A stretch of DNA of 7,644 bases. It comes from Microcaldota archaeon (GTDB lineage Archaea > Micrarchaeota > Micrarchaeia > Norongarragalinales > CAINOH01). The first letter of the stretch is position 1; every line of letters starts with the position of its first letter. Positions 1 through 6,524 of the stretch are shown here, piece after piece. The stretch is taken from positions 1 through 7,644 of the forward strand of contig DAHXMR010000132.1 in the NCBI GenBank assembly GCA_027371655.1, written 5' to 3'. Both the position numbers and the translations under genes were made by a program. The notes below the pieces were generated by a model. That model ran no database searches, had not been told where the DNA came from, and saw nothing but the letters and a program-made list of their open reading frames with translations.

Positions 1-574
1 GGGAAACGGATTTTTCCTGCTCGTAGACGTTGATTACGTAGGGGACGAAGATTAGGAGGAATACGAACCCCTCGTTGGGTGTTATTTTGAGGTCGGAGGA
101 GAGCGCGACGGTTATGGTTGCCGCTATCACCATGAATATCCCGTCGCGCAAGAGCATGGCGCGGCTCACGCGCAAGGGGCGGATGAGCGCGGCCAGGCCG
201 ACCATCACGCCTATGTTTATGATTATCGACCCGATGGTCACCCCGAAGGCTATTCCCATGTGGCCGCTGGAAATCGAGAATAATGCGATGATTATTTCCG
301 GCAGGCTCAACAGCATCGAGACGAGCAGGAGGCCGACTGCGAGGTTGCTTGTTCCCAGCCATTTGGCGAGGGGCACCATGGAGTCGGTGATCCAGTCCGA
401 GCCCTTGGCGATGAGGAAAATGCTTAAAATCATCGCCGAAACGTAGGACAGCCCGGTCCCCGAAAAGGCCATTGCCACAAGGATGGCGAGGGCAAGCAGG
501 TAGAGCGCGGGCGAGCGCCTTGCAAGTATCGGGTAGGCGATGCTCTCGGCCCAGTTTTTGGCGTTTTCAAGCAT
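1..574 (-). CDS. Sodium/calcium exchanger family (CaCA) membrane protein, 3' end cut by window edge
   Basis: Probable cation antiporter of the CaCA superfamily, exchanging Ca2+ or a similar cation for Na+ or H+ across the cytoplasmic membrane. The 191 visible residues start at an ATG whose first base is 574. Hydrophobic segments lie at about residues 22-38, 42-57, 77-100, 105-131, 145-160 and 168-184. The first alpha-repeat is recognisable: LAKWLGTSNLAVG leads into SLPE (S90 to E93), then GSIIINIG (S116, N120), then GLAALIRPL. By comparison with archaeal NCX_Mj, E93 and N120 match E54 and N81. The usual GTSLPE reads LLSLPE here, so the conserved Gly-Thr is lost, and the Asn after GS is Ile. 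The second alpha-repeat lies outside the window. A TATA-like element about 26 bases before the ATG suggests a leaderless transcript. The gene is divergent from a Ca2+-ATPase, which supports a calcium role. Family assignment is firm; substrate is inferred. Confidence 0.85.
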   Translation of the reverse strand, partial: MLENAKNWAESIAYPILARRSPALYLLALAILVAMAFSGTGLSYVSAMILSIFLIAKGSDWITDSMVPLAKWLGTSNLAVGLLLVSMLLSLPEIIIALFSISSGHMGIAFGVTIGSIIINIGVMVGLAALIRPLRVSRAMLLRDGIFMVIAATITVALSSDLKITPNEGFVFLLIFVPYVINVYEQEKSVS

Positions 575-595
575 AGTGCTAAATATACTCGCGGA

Positions 596-604
596 TTATA
601 AAAA
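596..604. promoter_or_regulatory. TATA-like element shared by the divergent exchanger and Ca2+-ATPase genes
   Basis: TTATAAAAA reads as a TATA-like box on the plus strand and as TTTTTATAA on the minus strand. Its centre is about 26 bases from the exchanger ATG (574), the spacing expected for a leaderless archaeal transcript. In the other direction transcription would begin near 625, giving the ATPase a leader of about 50 bases before its ATG at 680. A second AT-rich stretch at 581-588 lies too near the exchanger start to serve as its TATA box. Assignment is by position and composition only. Confidence 0.5.
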
Positions 605-679
605 CCAAACTGGGCTTTGCGGTCGGCCAACGCATTGCGCTCATCGTGCAAAAGCCGGTTGCATTTCGGGCGGGAAAAA

Positions 680-3511
680 ATGGCTTCAAGCGCGTTTGCA
701 GGCGGGGATTCCGCATTCGAGTTGTGCGCAAAAAGCGCGCAGTCCTGCCTGTCCGCCTTGGGCTCGTCTTCGGGTGGGCTTTCGGATTCGGAGGCCGCCT
801 CGCGCTTGGGGGAATCCGGCTTCAACGAGCTTGCCGAGAAAAAACGGAAAAACCCGTTCGAGGTTTTTTTGGGGCAGTTCGACGACCTGATGATCCAGGT
901 CCTCATCATTGCGGCGGCGGTTTCCTTCGCGGTTTCGATAGACTACTCCAGGCTCCCGGCAATCTCGGTTGCCTGGGAGGAGTCCCTGGACGCGGCCGCG
1001 ATAATTGCGATAGTGGTTTTGAACGCGGTTTTCGGATTCGTGCAGGAGCGCAGGGCGGAGAAGGCCATCGAGGCGCTTAAAAAGATGATGGCCCCGACCG
1101 CCCGCGTGCTGCGCAACGGCGCCGAGAAAATCATTCCCGCCCGCGAACTTGTGCCCGGCGACGTGGTGGTGCTAAGCGAGGGGGACAAAATCCCCGCCGA
1201 CGCGAGGGTTTTCTCGTCCAAGAATTTGGAGGTCGAGCAGGCCTCCCTCACCGGCGAGTCCCTGCCGGTTGCAAAGGATGCCGCTGCGGTTTCCGAGAAA
1301 ACGCTCATGCCCGCGGAGCAGAAGAACGCGGTTTTCATGTCCACGATAGTCGTGCGAGGCCACGGCACCGCCGTGGTTTTCGCAACCGGAATGAAAACGC
1401 AGATAGGCAAGGTCAGTTCCCTGGTCTCCGAGCAGGTTGAGGAGGAAACGCCCCTGCAGAAAAAGCTCGAAGGCCTTGGAAAAACCCTGGGGCTTGCCGC
1501 GCTTGCAATAGTGGCAGTACTTTTCGCCCTCGGGCTGGCCGAAGGCCGGCCGGTTTTGGAAATGTTCCTAACGAGCGTGAGCCTTGCGGTTGCCGCAATC
1601 CCCGAGGGGTTGCCCGCGGTCGTCACAATCGCGCTTGCGCTGGGAGTGCAGAGGATGGCCAAGCGACATGCGATAATCCGCAAATTGCCCGCGGTCGAGG
1701 CGCTTGGAAGCGCCACCGTAATCTGCTCGGACAAGACCGGCACCCTGACCAAGAACGAGATGACCGTGCGAAAAATTTTCGCTTCGGGAATGCGCCTTGA
1801 CGTTTCCGGGAAGGGCTACGATTTGACCGGCGTTTTTTCGCGGCCGGACTCCGGTAAGCGCATGGGGGCGGCCGAAGTTTTGAAGGACAAGGCGGCTTAC
1901 ATCATGATGAGGGCGTGCGTGCTTTGCAACAACGCCCGGCTCGTTTGCTCGCCGGACCGCTCCAAGTGCAGCATTGCGGGGGACCCAACCGAAGGCGCGC
2001 TTTTGGTGCTCGCGGCCAAGGCCGGAATTGACGAGGGAGGCCTGCGCGAAAAATACGCGGTTTTGGACGAAGTGCCATTCGACTCCGAGCGCAAGATGAT
2101 GAGCGTGCTTGTGAGGCCGCCCGCATCCGAAAAGGATTTTGCGGGAAAGAACCTTTTGCTTTCCAAGGGCGCGCCCGAAGTCGTGATTTCCAAATGCTCG
2201 AAAATCCTCTCCGGCAACAAAGTGCGCAATCTTTCCGACGCCGAAAAGGAAAAGCTCCTCTCGGAGAACAGGGCGCTTGCCGGCTCGGCGCTCCGCGTGA
2301 TGGGCTTTGCATACAGGGAACTTTCCGCCAAAGCCGCGGCGGCCGACGAGTCCTCCGAGGGGGACTTGGTGTTTTTGGGCTTTGCGGGAATGATGGACCC
2401 GCCCCGCGAGGAGGCACGGGAAGCCATACGCGTATGCAAGGAGGCAGGCATCACGGTCGTGATGATCACCGGCGACAACGAGGCCACCGCGCTTGCGGTT
2501 GCAAGGGAACTCGGGCTCAAGGAGGGCGGTGATGTCCGCGTTGTCACGGGAAAGGAGCTTGAGGGCATTTCCGACCGCGAGTTGGAAGGCGTTGTTGAAG
2601 AAATACGCATTTACGCCCGCGTGAACCCCGAGCACAAATTGCGCATAGTAAACGCGCTGAAAGCCCGCGGCCACGTTGTTGCGATGACCGGCGACGGTGT
2701 CAACGACGCGCCCGCGCTCAAGCGCGCGGACATCGGCATCGCGATGGGAATCACGGGCACCGACGTTGCCAAGGAAGCCAGCAAGATGGTGCTAACCGAC
2801 GACAATTTCGCAAGCATAGTCTCCGCGGTGGAAGAGGGCCGCATAATTTACGACAACATCCTCAAGGCCGTCAAATACCTCATCGCCTGCAACATAAGCG
2901 AGCTGCTCGTTCTTTTCATCGGCCTGCTTCTGGGCTCGGTGATAATAGGGCTTCCCGTGCCCCTGATTCCCCTGCAGATTTTGTGGATGAACCTGGTCAC
3001 CGACGGCCTTCCGGCGCTGGCCCTCGCCTCCGAGCCCTCCGAGCCCGACGTTATGCTGCGCAAGCCCCGCAAGGCCGACGAGGAAATAATCAACCGCCGC
3101 CGCGGCCTCAACATGCTGTTCATAGGCCTTGTCATAACCGTGCTCACGCTCATCCTCTTCATAGGCGAGTTCGTGCAAGGCGCGGGGCTTGACCCCGAAT
3201 TCCGGGCGAGAAAGGCGCAGACAGTGGCGTTCACCACGATAATATTCTTCCAATTCGCGTTCGCGTTTTCCTCACGAAGCGACCACCTTTCGCTAGGCAA
3301 GATGGGCCTGTTCAAGAACCGCTTCCTGTTCTACGCGGTCGCATCGTCGGCGGCACTGCAGCTGTTCGTGGTATACGACCCCGCGATGCAGGCCGTTTTC
3401 CACACGGTCGCACTCTCCCTGCCCGAGCTTGCGCTGTCGGTGGCAGTGTCGCTTACCGTGGTATTCGCCCACGAGGCACAGAAGTGGCTGAGGCGCACCC
3501 TGAAGGCATGA
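680..3511 (+). CDS. Calcium-transporting P-type ATPase (P2A, SERCA-like)
   Basis: ATP-driven cation pump of the cytoplasmic membrane, most likely exporting Ca2+. The protein is 943 residues, normal for the family. An N-terminal cation-ATPase domain ([17 protein letters not shown], about residues 35-51) precedes the first membrane segment near 70-86. The actuator motif TGES is at 191-194, the phosphorylation site DKTGTLT at D351, the nucleotide-binding KGAPE at 496-500, TGDN at 597-600 and the hinge TGDGVND at 670-676. Ion-site residues match SERCA: PEGLP with E309 in M4, NISE with N738 and E741 in M5, and NLVTD with N771, T774 and D775 in M6. D868 falls near the place of SERCA E908 in M8 in an ungapped alignment. 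Ten membrane segments can be read. An upstream TTG at 617 is rejected because it lies too close to the TATA element; the ATG at 680 fits family length. Its neighbour is a divergent CaCA exchanger. Confidence 0.95.
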   Translation: MASSAFAGGDSAFELCAKSAQSCLSALGSSSGGLSDSEAASRLGESGFNELAEKKRKNPFEVFLGQFDDLMIQVLIIAAAVSFAVSIDYSRLPAISVAWEESLDAAAIIAIVVLNAVFGFVQERRAEKAIEALKKMMAPTARVLRNGAEKIIPARELVPGDVVVLSEGDKIPADARVFSSKNLEVEQASLTGESLPVAKDAAAVSEKTLMPAEQKNAVFMSTIVVRGHGTAVVFATGMKTQIGKVSSLVSEQVEEETPLQKKLEGLGKTLGLAALAIVAVLFALGLAEGRPVLEMFLTSVSLAVAAIPEGLPAVVTIALALGVQRMAKRHAIIRKLPAVEALGSATVICSDKTGTLTKNEMTVRKIFASGMRLDVSGKGYDLTGVFSRPDSGKRMGAAEVLKDKAAYIMMRACVLCNNARLVCSPDRSKCSIAGDPTEGALLVLAAKAGIDEGGLREKYAVLDEVPFDSERKMMSVLVRPPASEKDFAGKNLLLSKGAPEVVISKCSKILSGNKVRNLSDAEKEKLLSENRALAGSALRVMGFAYRELSAKAAAADESSEGDLVFLGFAGMMDPPREEAREAIRVCKEAGITVVMITGDNEATALAVARELGLKEGGDVRVVTGKELEGISDRELEGVVEEIRIYARVNPEHKLRIVNALKARGHVVAMTGDGVNDAPALKRADIGIAMGITGTDVAKEASKMVLTDDNFASIVSAVEEGRIIYDNILKAVKYLIACNISELLVLFIGLLLGSVIIGLPVPLIPLQILWMNLVTDGLPALALASEPSEPDVMLRKPRKADEEIINRRRGLNMLFIGLVITVLTLILFIGEFVQGAGLDPEFRARKAQTVAFTTIIFFQFAFAFSSRSDHLSLGKMGLFKNRFLFYAVASSAALQLFVVYDPAMQAVFHTVALSLPELALSVAVSLTVVFAHEAQKWLRRTLKA

Positions 3512-3549
3512 GCCAAAATCCGGCCGGGCCGGCGAAGGAATAGGGCTGG

Positions 3550-3579
3550 AAAATTAGAAAAATAATTGGAAAAATAAAA
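3550..3579 (-). terminator. Oligo-T terminator of the zinc-ribbon gene
   Basis: Four closely spaced T-tracts of four or five bases lie on the minus strand (3576-3579, 3570-3574, 3558-3562, 3550-3553), beginning 8 bases after the TAG stop of the zinc-ribbon gene. Archaeal RNA polymerase terminates at such U-tracts without a hairpin. On the plus strand the same bases are A-runs, so this would not serve the convergent ATPase gene. Confidence 0.5.
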
Positions 3580-3586
3580 TGGGAAG

Positions 3587-3904
3587 CTATCCGCGTGCGA
3601 ACAGCTTTTTCTTGCCAAGCGATGCCTTCTTCTTGGCGAATTCGGCCCGCTTGACTTCCCGCTTTTCGGCGTACATTTTCTCGACGTCCTCCGGATAGAC
3701 CGAATAGACGTTGTAGTCGGAAAATGTGATGGTCGCCGAGTCCGGATAGGACTTGACCTGCTTGAGGTCCGCGTCCGAAATGGTCTTCTTCACAAGAAGG
3801 CTTTCGCAGGAATCGCATTGGTGGGCGACCCGGTCGGCGTTCCAAATCTGCTTGTCGCCGCACTTGTCGCACGTGACAACGAATACCTTGAGTCCCTCCT
3901 TCAT
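3587..3904 (-). CDS. Small zinc-ribbon protein with basic C-terminal tail, function unknown
   Basis: A 105-residue protein with no name I recognise. Residues 12-15 (CDKC) and 30-33 (CDSC) form two CxxC knuckles 14 residues apart, a classic zinc-ribbon arrangement. The middle part (about 41-79) is mixed and polar with several aromatics (DYNVYSVYPEDVEKMY). The last 25 residues carry 11 Lys/Arg and no repeat, which would suit contact with RNA, DNA or the ribosome; that is inference. The ATG at 3904 was chosen because the zinc ribbon follows directly and a G-rich Shine-Dalgarno-like stretch (GTGGGGGCTG) lies 6 bases upstream. A GTG at 3955 in frame would add 17 residues and sits about 25 bases from the TATA-like element, so a longer leaderless form is possible. 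It is a single gene followed by oligo-T tracts. Confidence 0.8.
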   Translation of the reverse strand: MKEGLKVFVVTCDKCGDKQIWNADRVAHQCDSCESLLVKKTISDADLKQVKSYPDSATITFSDYNVYSVYPEDVEKMYAEKREVKRAEFAKKKASLGKKKLFARG

Positions 3905-3976
3905 ATCGACCAGCCCCCACAAAAAAGACAGCCTTGCCTTTGCCCTGCCTTGCACCTATTATTATGGTCCCCCGCC

Positions 3977-3983
3977 TATATAT
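3977..3983 (-). promoter_or_regulatory. TATA-like element for the zinc-ribbon gene
   Basis: ATATATA on the minus strand in an otherwise GC-rich context. Transcription would start near 3955, giving a leader of about 50 bases before the ATG at 3904, or a leaderless message if the in-frame GTG at 3955 is used. Supported only by composition and spacing. Confidence 0.45.
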
Positions 3984-4030
3984 CTGTTGTTATTGGATAG
4001 TAGTAACAAAATGGGCCTAATCTGCCGGAA

Positions 4031-4052
4031 CCTGCTGGGGTTTGGGGGCAGG
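4031..4052. other. Weak hairpin with G-run loop in the 3905-4090 intergenic region
   Basis: CCTGC (4031-4035) pairs with GCAGG (4048-4052) around a loop containing runs of four and five G on the plus strand. On the plus strand a short T-tract follows within a few bases. It lies between the 3' end of the kinase-like gene (stop at 4091) and the promoter of the zinc-ribbon gene. It could be a processing or termination signal, or chance in GC-rich DNA. Nothing else is recognisable in this stretch apart from the TATA-like element. Confidence 0.2.
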
Positions 4053-4090
4053 CTATTTTGATTTGGGTGCGCGTTGCCCCGTGGTAGCAT

Positions 4091-5104
4091 TCAGGTTTTT
4101 TGCGCAAAATCCCAGTCTATAAGGCGGACGAGGGGTTTTCCCCGGGCAATTTCTACCGTGAAGTTCTCCAATTTTTCATCGCGGTGCTTGACGCCCAGCG
4201 TTTCCAGCCGCATCAGTATGCGCCTCTTCTGCGCATTGGCTTCCTTTTCGTGTTCGGGATGCTTTTCCGTGAAATCCGTAAGCCTTTCCCCGCAATAGCG
4301 CGTCAGCACGCGCACGTATTTCCTGCCGTCCTTTCCGGTAAATGGCCTCGCGCGCAGGCGCCCGTCCTTCCGCCGCAGTATCGGCTCGACCGGAACGCCT
4401 TTTTCGTAGGCAAGCTTCCACGCTTCGAATGCATGAAGGGGGACTATGCGCACTATTGTTCCGAAAAGCCTCCCGCCCAGCGGAATGGTCATGCTGCCGG
4501 TCCTGGCCGCGCTGTCAGATTTGGTGAAAGAAAAGCGGTGAAATCCGTGCTGCAGCGGCGCCAGCTTTCCGGCATTGTCCGCAATTATTTTCCTGGCAGA
4601 ATAGCGTCCCGCGGATTTTTCCAGGTATTTTTTGGCCAGCTGCGCCTGCCGCATTATTTCCCCTTTCGAAGGTTTTCCTTCGAGCAGTTCGGGAACGCGG
4701 TGCCTGACAAAATCAAACCGGTCCTCGGGCGCGACTTCGGGCAGTATCGCCTTGGCAATGGCAGTAAGGCTTCCCGCTTTTGGCTTTTTGGCAAGCGCCG
4801 CCGGCAGCGCCAGGCGGAAGAAATCATAGCGATGGTTGTAGGGAATAAGGGGAAGCATGTCTTTTGCAACGGTCCGCAGCTGGCCCGCAGTCGGAGCCTT
4901 GTTCAAAGTGTTCCGCAAATGCTCCGAGGAAGCGAACTCTTCGTAGTGCTCCCGCCGTCGCTCTTGGGAACCCTTGTTCCCCAGCCACAGGCGATAAGGC
5001 TGCGGCATTTGCGGCAATATTTCCTTCTCGATTATCCGCCGAATTCCCGCCGGAAACTGCTGCCGCGTGCCTAAGTCCGATTCCGAGCGCCGCATTTTTG
5101 CCAC
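4091..5104 (-). CDS. Repeat protein with C-terminal kinase/phosphotransferase-like catalytic motifs, function unknown
   Basis: A 337-residue soluble protein I cannot name. Residues 17-161 hold about three and a half related units: two clean 37-residue units at 71-107 and 108-144, a first unit at 17-70 with an insertion, and a partial fourth from 145. The C-terminal half resembles a protein-kinase or aminoglycoside-phosphotransferase fold: a hinge-like VRVLTRYCGERL (264-275), a helical stretch, then H307-R-D309-E-K311-L-E-N314, the catalytic-loop pattern HRDxKxxN, followed by LIDWDFA (D330), the place of DFG or the IDW motif of phosphotransferases. The chain ends three residues later, so the usual C-lobe after the metal-binding Asp is missing. 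No clear ATP-binding VAIK lysine is seen; R219 in GTIVRIVP may take its place. A TATA-like element 28 bases upstream favours a leaderless GTG start at 5104; an in-frame ATG lies at 5095. It is divergent from ahcY. Coding is confident; the kinase likeness is inference from motifs. Confidence 0.75.
   Translation of the reverse strand: MAKMRRSESDLGTRQQFPAGIRRIIEKEILPQMPQPYRLWLGNKGSQERRREHYEEFASSEHLRNTLNKAPTAGQLRTVAKDMLPLIPYNHRYDFFRLALPAALAKKPKAGSLTAIAKAILPEVAPEDRFDFVRHRVPELLEGKPSKGEIMRQAQLAKKYLEKSAGRYSARKIIADNAGKLAPLQHGFHRFSFTKSDSAARTGSMTIPLGGRLFGTIVRIVPLHAFEAWKLAYEKGVPVEPILRRKDGRLRARPFTGKDGRKYVRVLTRYCGERLTDFTEKHPEHEKEANAQKRRILMRLETLGVKHRDEKLENFTVEIARGKPLVRLIDWDFAQKT
4673..4783 (-). repeat. 37-residue repeat unit 3 of the kinase-like protein
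   Basis: Residues 108-144, beginning PKAGSLTAIAKAILP, directly abutting the previous unit with no linker. A further partial unit (PSKGEIMRQAQLAKKYL, residues 145-161, about 4622-4672) follows it. An earlier, longer unit (residues 17-70, about 4895-5056) shares the PAG, the ILP and the Arg, and ends in the matching LRNTLNKA, but carries 17 extra residues. Confidence 0.6.
4784..4894 (-). repeat. 37-residue repeat unit 2 of the kinase-like protein
   Basis: Residues 71-107, beginning PTAGQLRTVAKDMLP and ending at a double Lys. Compared without gaps with the next unit, 15 of 37 residues are identical, including Pro-x-Ala-Gly-x-Leu at the start, Ala-Lys, Leu-Pro, Arg-x-Asp-Phe-x-Arg and a closing Lys. 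The DNA itself is diverged, so the repeat is visible only at protein level. Confidence 0.65.
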
Positions 5105-5127
5105 AAGATGCTTTTTCGAAAACTCGC

Positions 5128-5136
5128 TTTTTTATT
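5128..5136 (-). promoter_or_regulatory. TATA-like element for the repeat/kinase-like gene
   Basis: AATAAAAAA on the minus strand, centred 28 bases before the GTG at 5104, which suits a leaderless transcript. It lies 37 bases from the TATA-like element of the divergent ahcY, so the two promoters are back to back within 5105-5240. Confidence 0.4.
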
Positions 5137-5172
5137 TGCCGCTTTTTGAGAGGGACCTCCTGGAACAAGAGG

Positions 5173-5180
5173 GATTTAAA
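5173..5180 (+). promoter_or_regulatory. TATA-like element for ahcY
   Basis: GATTTAAA lies about 64 bases before the ahcY start. Transcription from near 5203 would give a leader of about 37 bases that carries the Shine-Dalgarno-like AGGTGG at 5229-5234. Supported by composition and spacing only. Confidence 0.4.
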
Positions 5181-5228
5181 GCATATTCGCCGCTAATAGA
5201 ACCCGCTTTTTTTTGCATTTTACCCCAA

Positions 5229-5234
5229 AGGTGG
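5229..5234 (+). promoter_or_regulatory. ahcY: Ribosome binding site that fixes the ahcY TTG start
   Basis: AGGTGG ends 6 bases before TTG at 5241. It selects this TTG over an in-frame ATG at 5067 that would add 58 residues lying across the divergent gene and both promoters. Confidence 0.55.
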
Positions 5235-5240
5235 TTTGTT

Positions 5241-6515
5241 TTGTCCGAATTCGTGGAAGGAAAGGATTACGTTCTCAAGAACCCCGCGCTTGCGGAGGAC
5301 GGCGCGAAGAAAATCGCGTGGGCAGAGCTTCACATGCCTGTTTTGATGAGCATACGCAAGCGCTTTGAAAAGGAAAAGCCCCTCAAGGGCACCAGGATTG
5401 CCGCGTGCCTGCACGTCACCAAGGAAACCGCGGTGCTTGCAAGGACGCTTGTCGCAGGCGGCGCGGAGCTTCGCCTGTGCGCGTCCAACCCCCTTTCAAC
5501 GCAGGACGACGTTGCCGCCGCGCTTGCAAAAGAAGGCATTCCCACCTTCGCGGTAAAGGGCATGGGCAACGAGTTGTACTACAAGTGCCTGAACAAGGCC
5601 CTTGACGTGCTGCCCCACATCACCCTCGACGACGGCGCGGACTTGGTGAACACCATCCACTCCAAGCGCACGCAGCTGATGAAGGACGTTGTCGCAGGCC
5701 AGGAGGAAACCACGACCGGCGTCATCCGCCTCAAGGCCATGGCAAAGGACGGCGCGCTCAAATACCCCGTGATTGCGGTCAACGACACCCCCACAAAGCA
5801 CTTTTTCGACAACCGCTACGGCACCGGGCAAAGCACGATTGACGGCGTCATCCGCGCCACAAGCGAATTGCTTGCAGGCAAGGTCTTTGTAGTTGCCGGC
5901 TACGGCTGGTGCGGACGCGGCCTTGCCATGCGCGCACGCGGAATGGGCTCCAAAGTCGTGGTCACCGAAGTCGAGGAAGTCAAGGCGCTTGAGGCGCACA
6001 TGGACGGCTTCGACATAATGCCCATGAAACGGGCGGCGAAGCTCGGTGACATTTTCGTTACCGCAACGGGCGACTGCGACGTTCTCACGGGAGAGCACTT
6101 TGAATTGATGAAGGACGGCGCCGTTGTCGCAAACACGGGGCACTTCGACGTGGAAATCAACGTTCCCGACTTGAAGAAGCTTTCAAAGTCCGTGCGCGAA
6201 ATCAAGCCCGAAGTCGAAGAGTTCACGCTCAAGGACGGGCGCCGCATTATTTTGCTTGCACAAGGCCGCCTTGTCAACCTCGCGTGCGCCGAAGGCCATC
6301 CCCCGGAAGTCATGGACATGTCGTTCTCGGACCAGGCGCTTTGCTCGGAGTGGATTGCCAAAAACAGGGGCAAAATCCCGAAAGGCGTGATGGACGTGCC
6401 GGCCGAAATCGATTTGCACGTGGCGCAAATCAAGCTCTCCGCATTGGGCGTGGAAATCGACAAGCTGTCCGCAAGGCAAAAGGAATACCTGAACTCGTGG
6501 CAGGAAGGCACATAG
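5241..6515 (+). CDS. ahcY: Adenosylhomocysteinase (S-adenosyl-L-homocysteine hydrolase)
   Basis: NAD-dependent cytoplasmic enzyme that reversibly splits S-adenosylhomocysteine into adenosine and homocysteine, relieving product inhibition of methyltransferases and feeding the methyl cycle. The protein is 424 residues and by position matches human AHCY numbering closely: D130-D131 in DDGADL, E155-E156 in QEETTTGV, K186 and D190-N191 in TKHFFDNRYG, and the dinucleotide-binding GYGWCGRG at 220-227. Later markers are VTATGDCDVL, NTGHFDVEI and LVNLACAEGHPPEVMDMSF. T195 stands where the human enzyme has Cys. The C-terminus ends YLNSWQEGT, the short form typical of archaea and many bacteria, without the HYRY tail of the eukaryotic enzyme. 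The TTG start is preceded by AGGTGG and gives SEFVEGKDYVLKNP as the N-terminus. It is a single gene, divergent from the kinase-like gene and convergent with the next, with 9 bases between stops. No other methyl-cycle gene is visible. Confidence 0.97.
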   Translation: MSEFVEGKDYVLKNPALAEDGAKKIAWAELHMPVLMSIRKRFEKEKPLKGTRIAACLHVTKETAVLARTLVAGGAELRLCASNPLSTQDDVAAALAKEGIPTFAVKGMGNELYYKCLNKALDVLPHITLDDGADLVNTIHSKRTQLMKDVVAGQEETTTGVIRLKAMAKDGALKYPVIAVNDTPTKHFFDNRYGTGQSTIDGVIRATSELLAGKVFVVAGYGWCGRGLAMRARGMGSKVVVTEVEEVKALEAHMDGFDIMPMKRAAKLGDIFVTATGDCDVLTGEHFELMKDGAVVANTGHFDVEINVPDLKKLSKSVREIKPEVEEFTLKDGRRIILLAQGRLVNLACAEGHPPEVMDMSFSDQALCSEWIAKNRGKIPKGVMDVPAEIDLHVAQIKLSALGVEIDKLSARQKEYLNSWQEGT

Positions 6516-6524
6516 CGGGATTCG

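Noticed and set aside
75..446. Plus-strand open frame of 123 codons near the left edge
   Set aside because: It lies opposite the CaCA exchanger, whose alpha-repeat and membrane segments are clear. Its Met- and Ile-rich protein is what antisense of membrane codons gives.
617..679. In-frame TTG at 617 as start of the P-type ATPase, adding 21 residues
   Set aside because: It lies only 13 bases after the TATA-like element, before any expected transcript start, and the extra residues look unlike the family N-terminus. The ATG at 680 is better.
1568..2674. Long open frame (368 codons) on the minus strand within the ATPase gene
   Set aside because: It lies wholly inside a well-supported gene, in GC-rich DNA where antisense frames stay open. 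Its protein is low-complexity and matches no family I know.
3520..3532. GC palindrome CCGGCCGGGCCGG after the ATPase gene as an intrinsic terminator
   Set aside because: No T-tract follows on the plus strand, the possible loop is very small, and such palindromes are expected in GC-rich DNA.
3905..3955. GTG at 3955 as start of the zinc-ribbon gene
   Set aside because: The 17 extra residues precede a compact domain and add no motif, and ATG 3904 has a G-rich binding site. A leaderless GTG form stays possible, so this is a preference, not a firm exclusion.
4098..4109. Perfect palindrome TTTTGCGCAAAA at the 3' end of the kinase-like gene
   Set aside because: It is made of ordinary codons for the last residues (DFAQK) and has no partner site nearby, so a regulatory role is not supported.
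4100..5074. Plus-strand open frame of 324 codons opposite the kinase-like gene
   Set aside because: The minus-strand frame shows internal protein repeats, a catalytic-loop motif and a TATA-like element at the start. The plus-strand product shows none of these and looks like an antisense shadow.
5067..5240. In-frame ATG at 5067 as start of ahcY, adding 58 residues
   Set aside because: The extension would run across the start of the divergent gene and both promoters and has no family likeness. TTG 5241 has a Shine-Dalgarno-like site and gives the exact family numbering.
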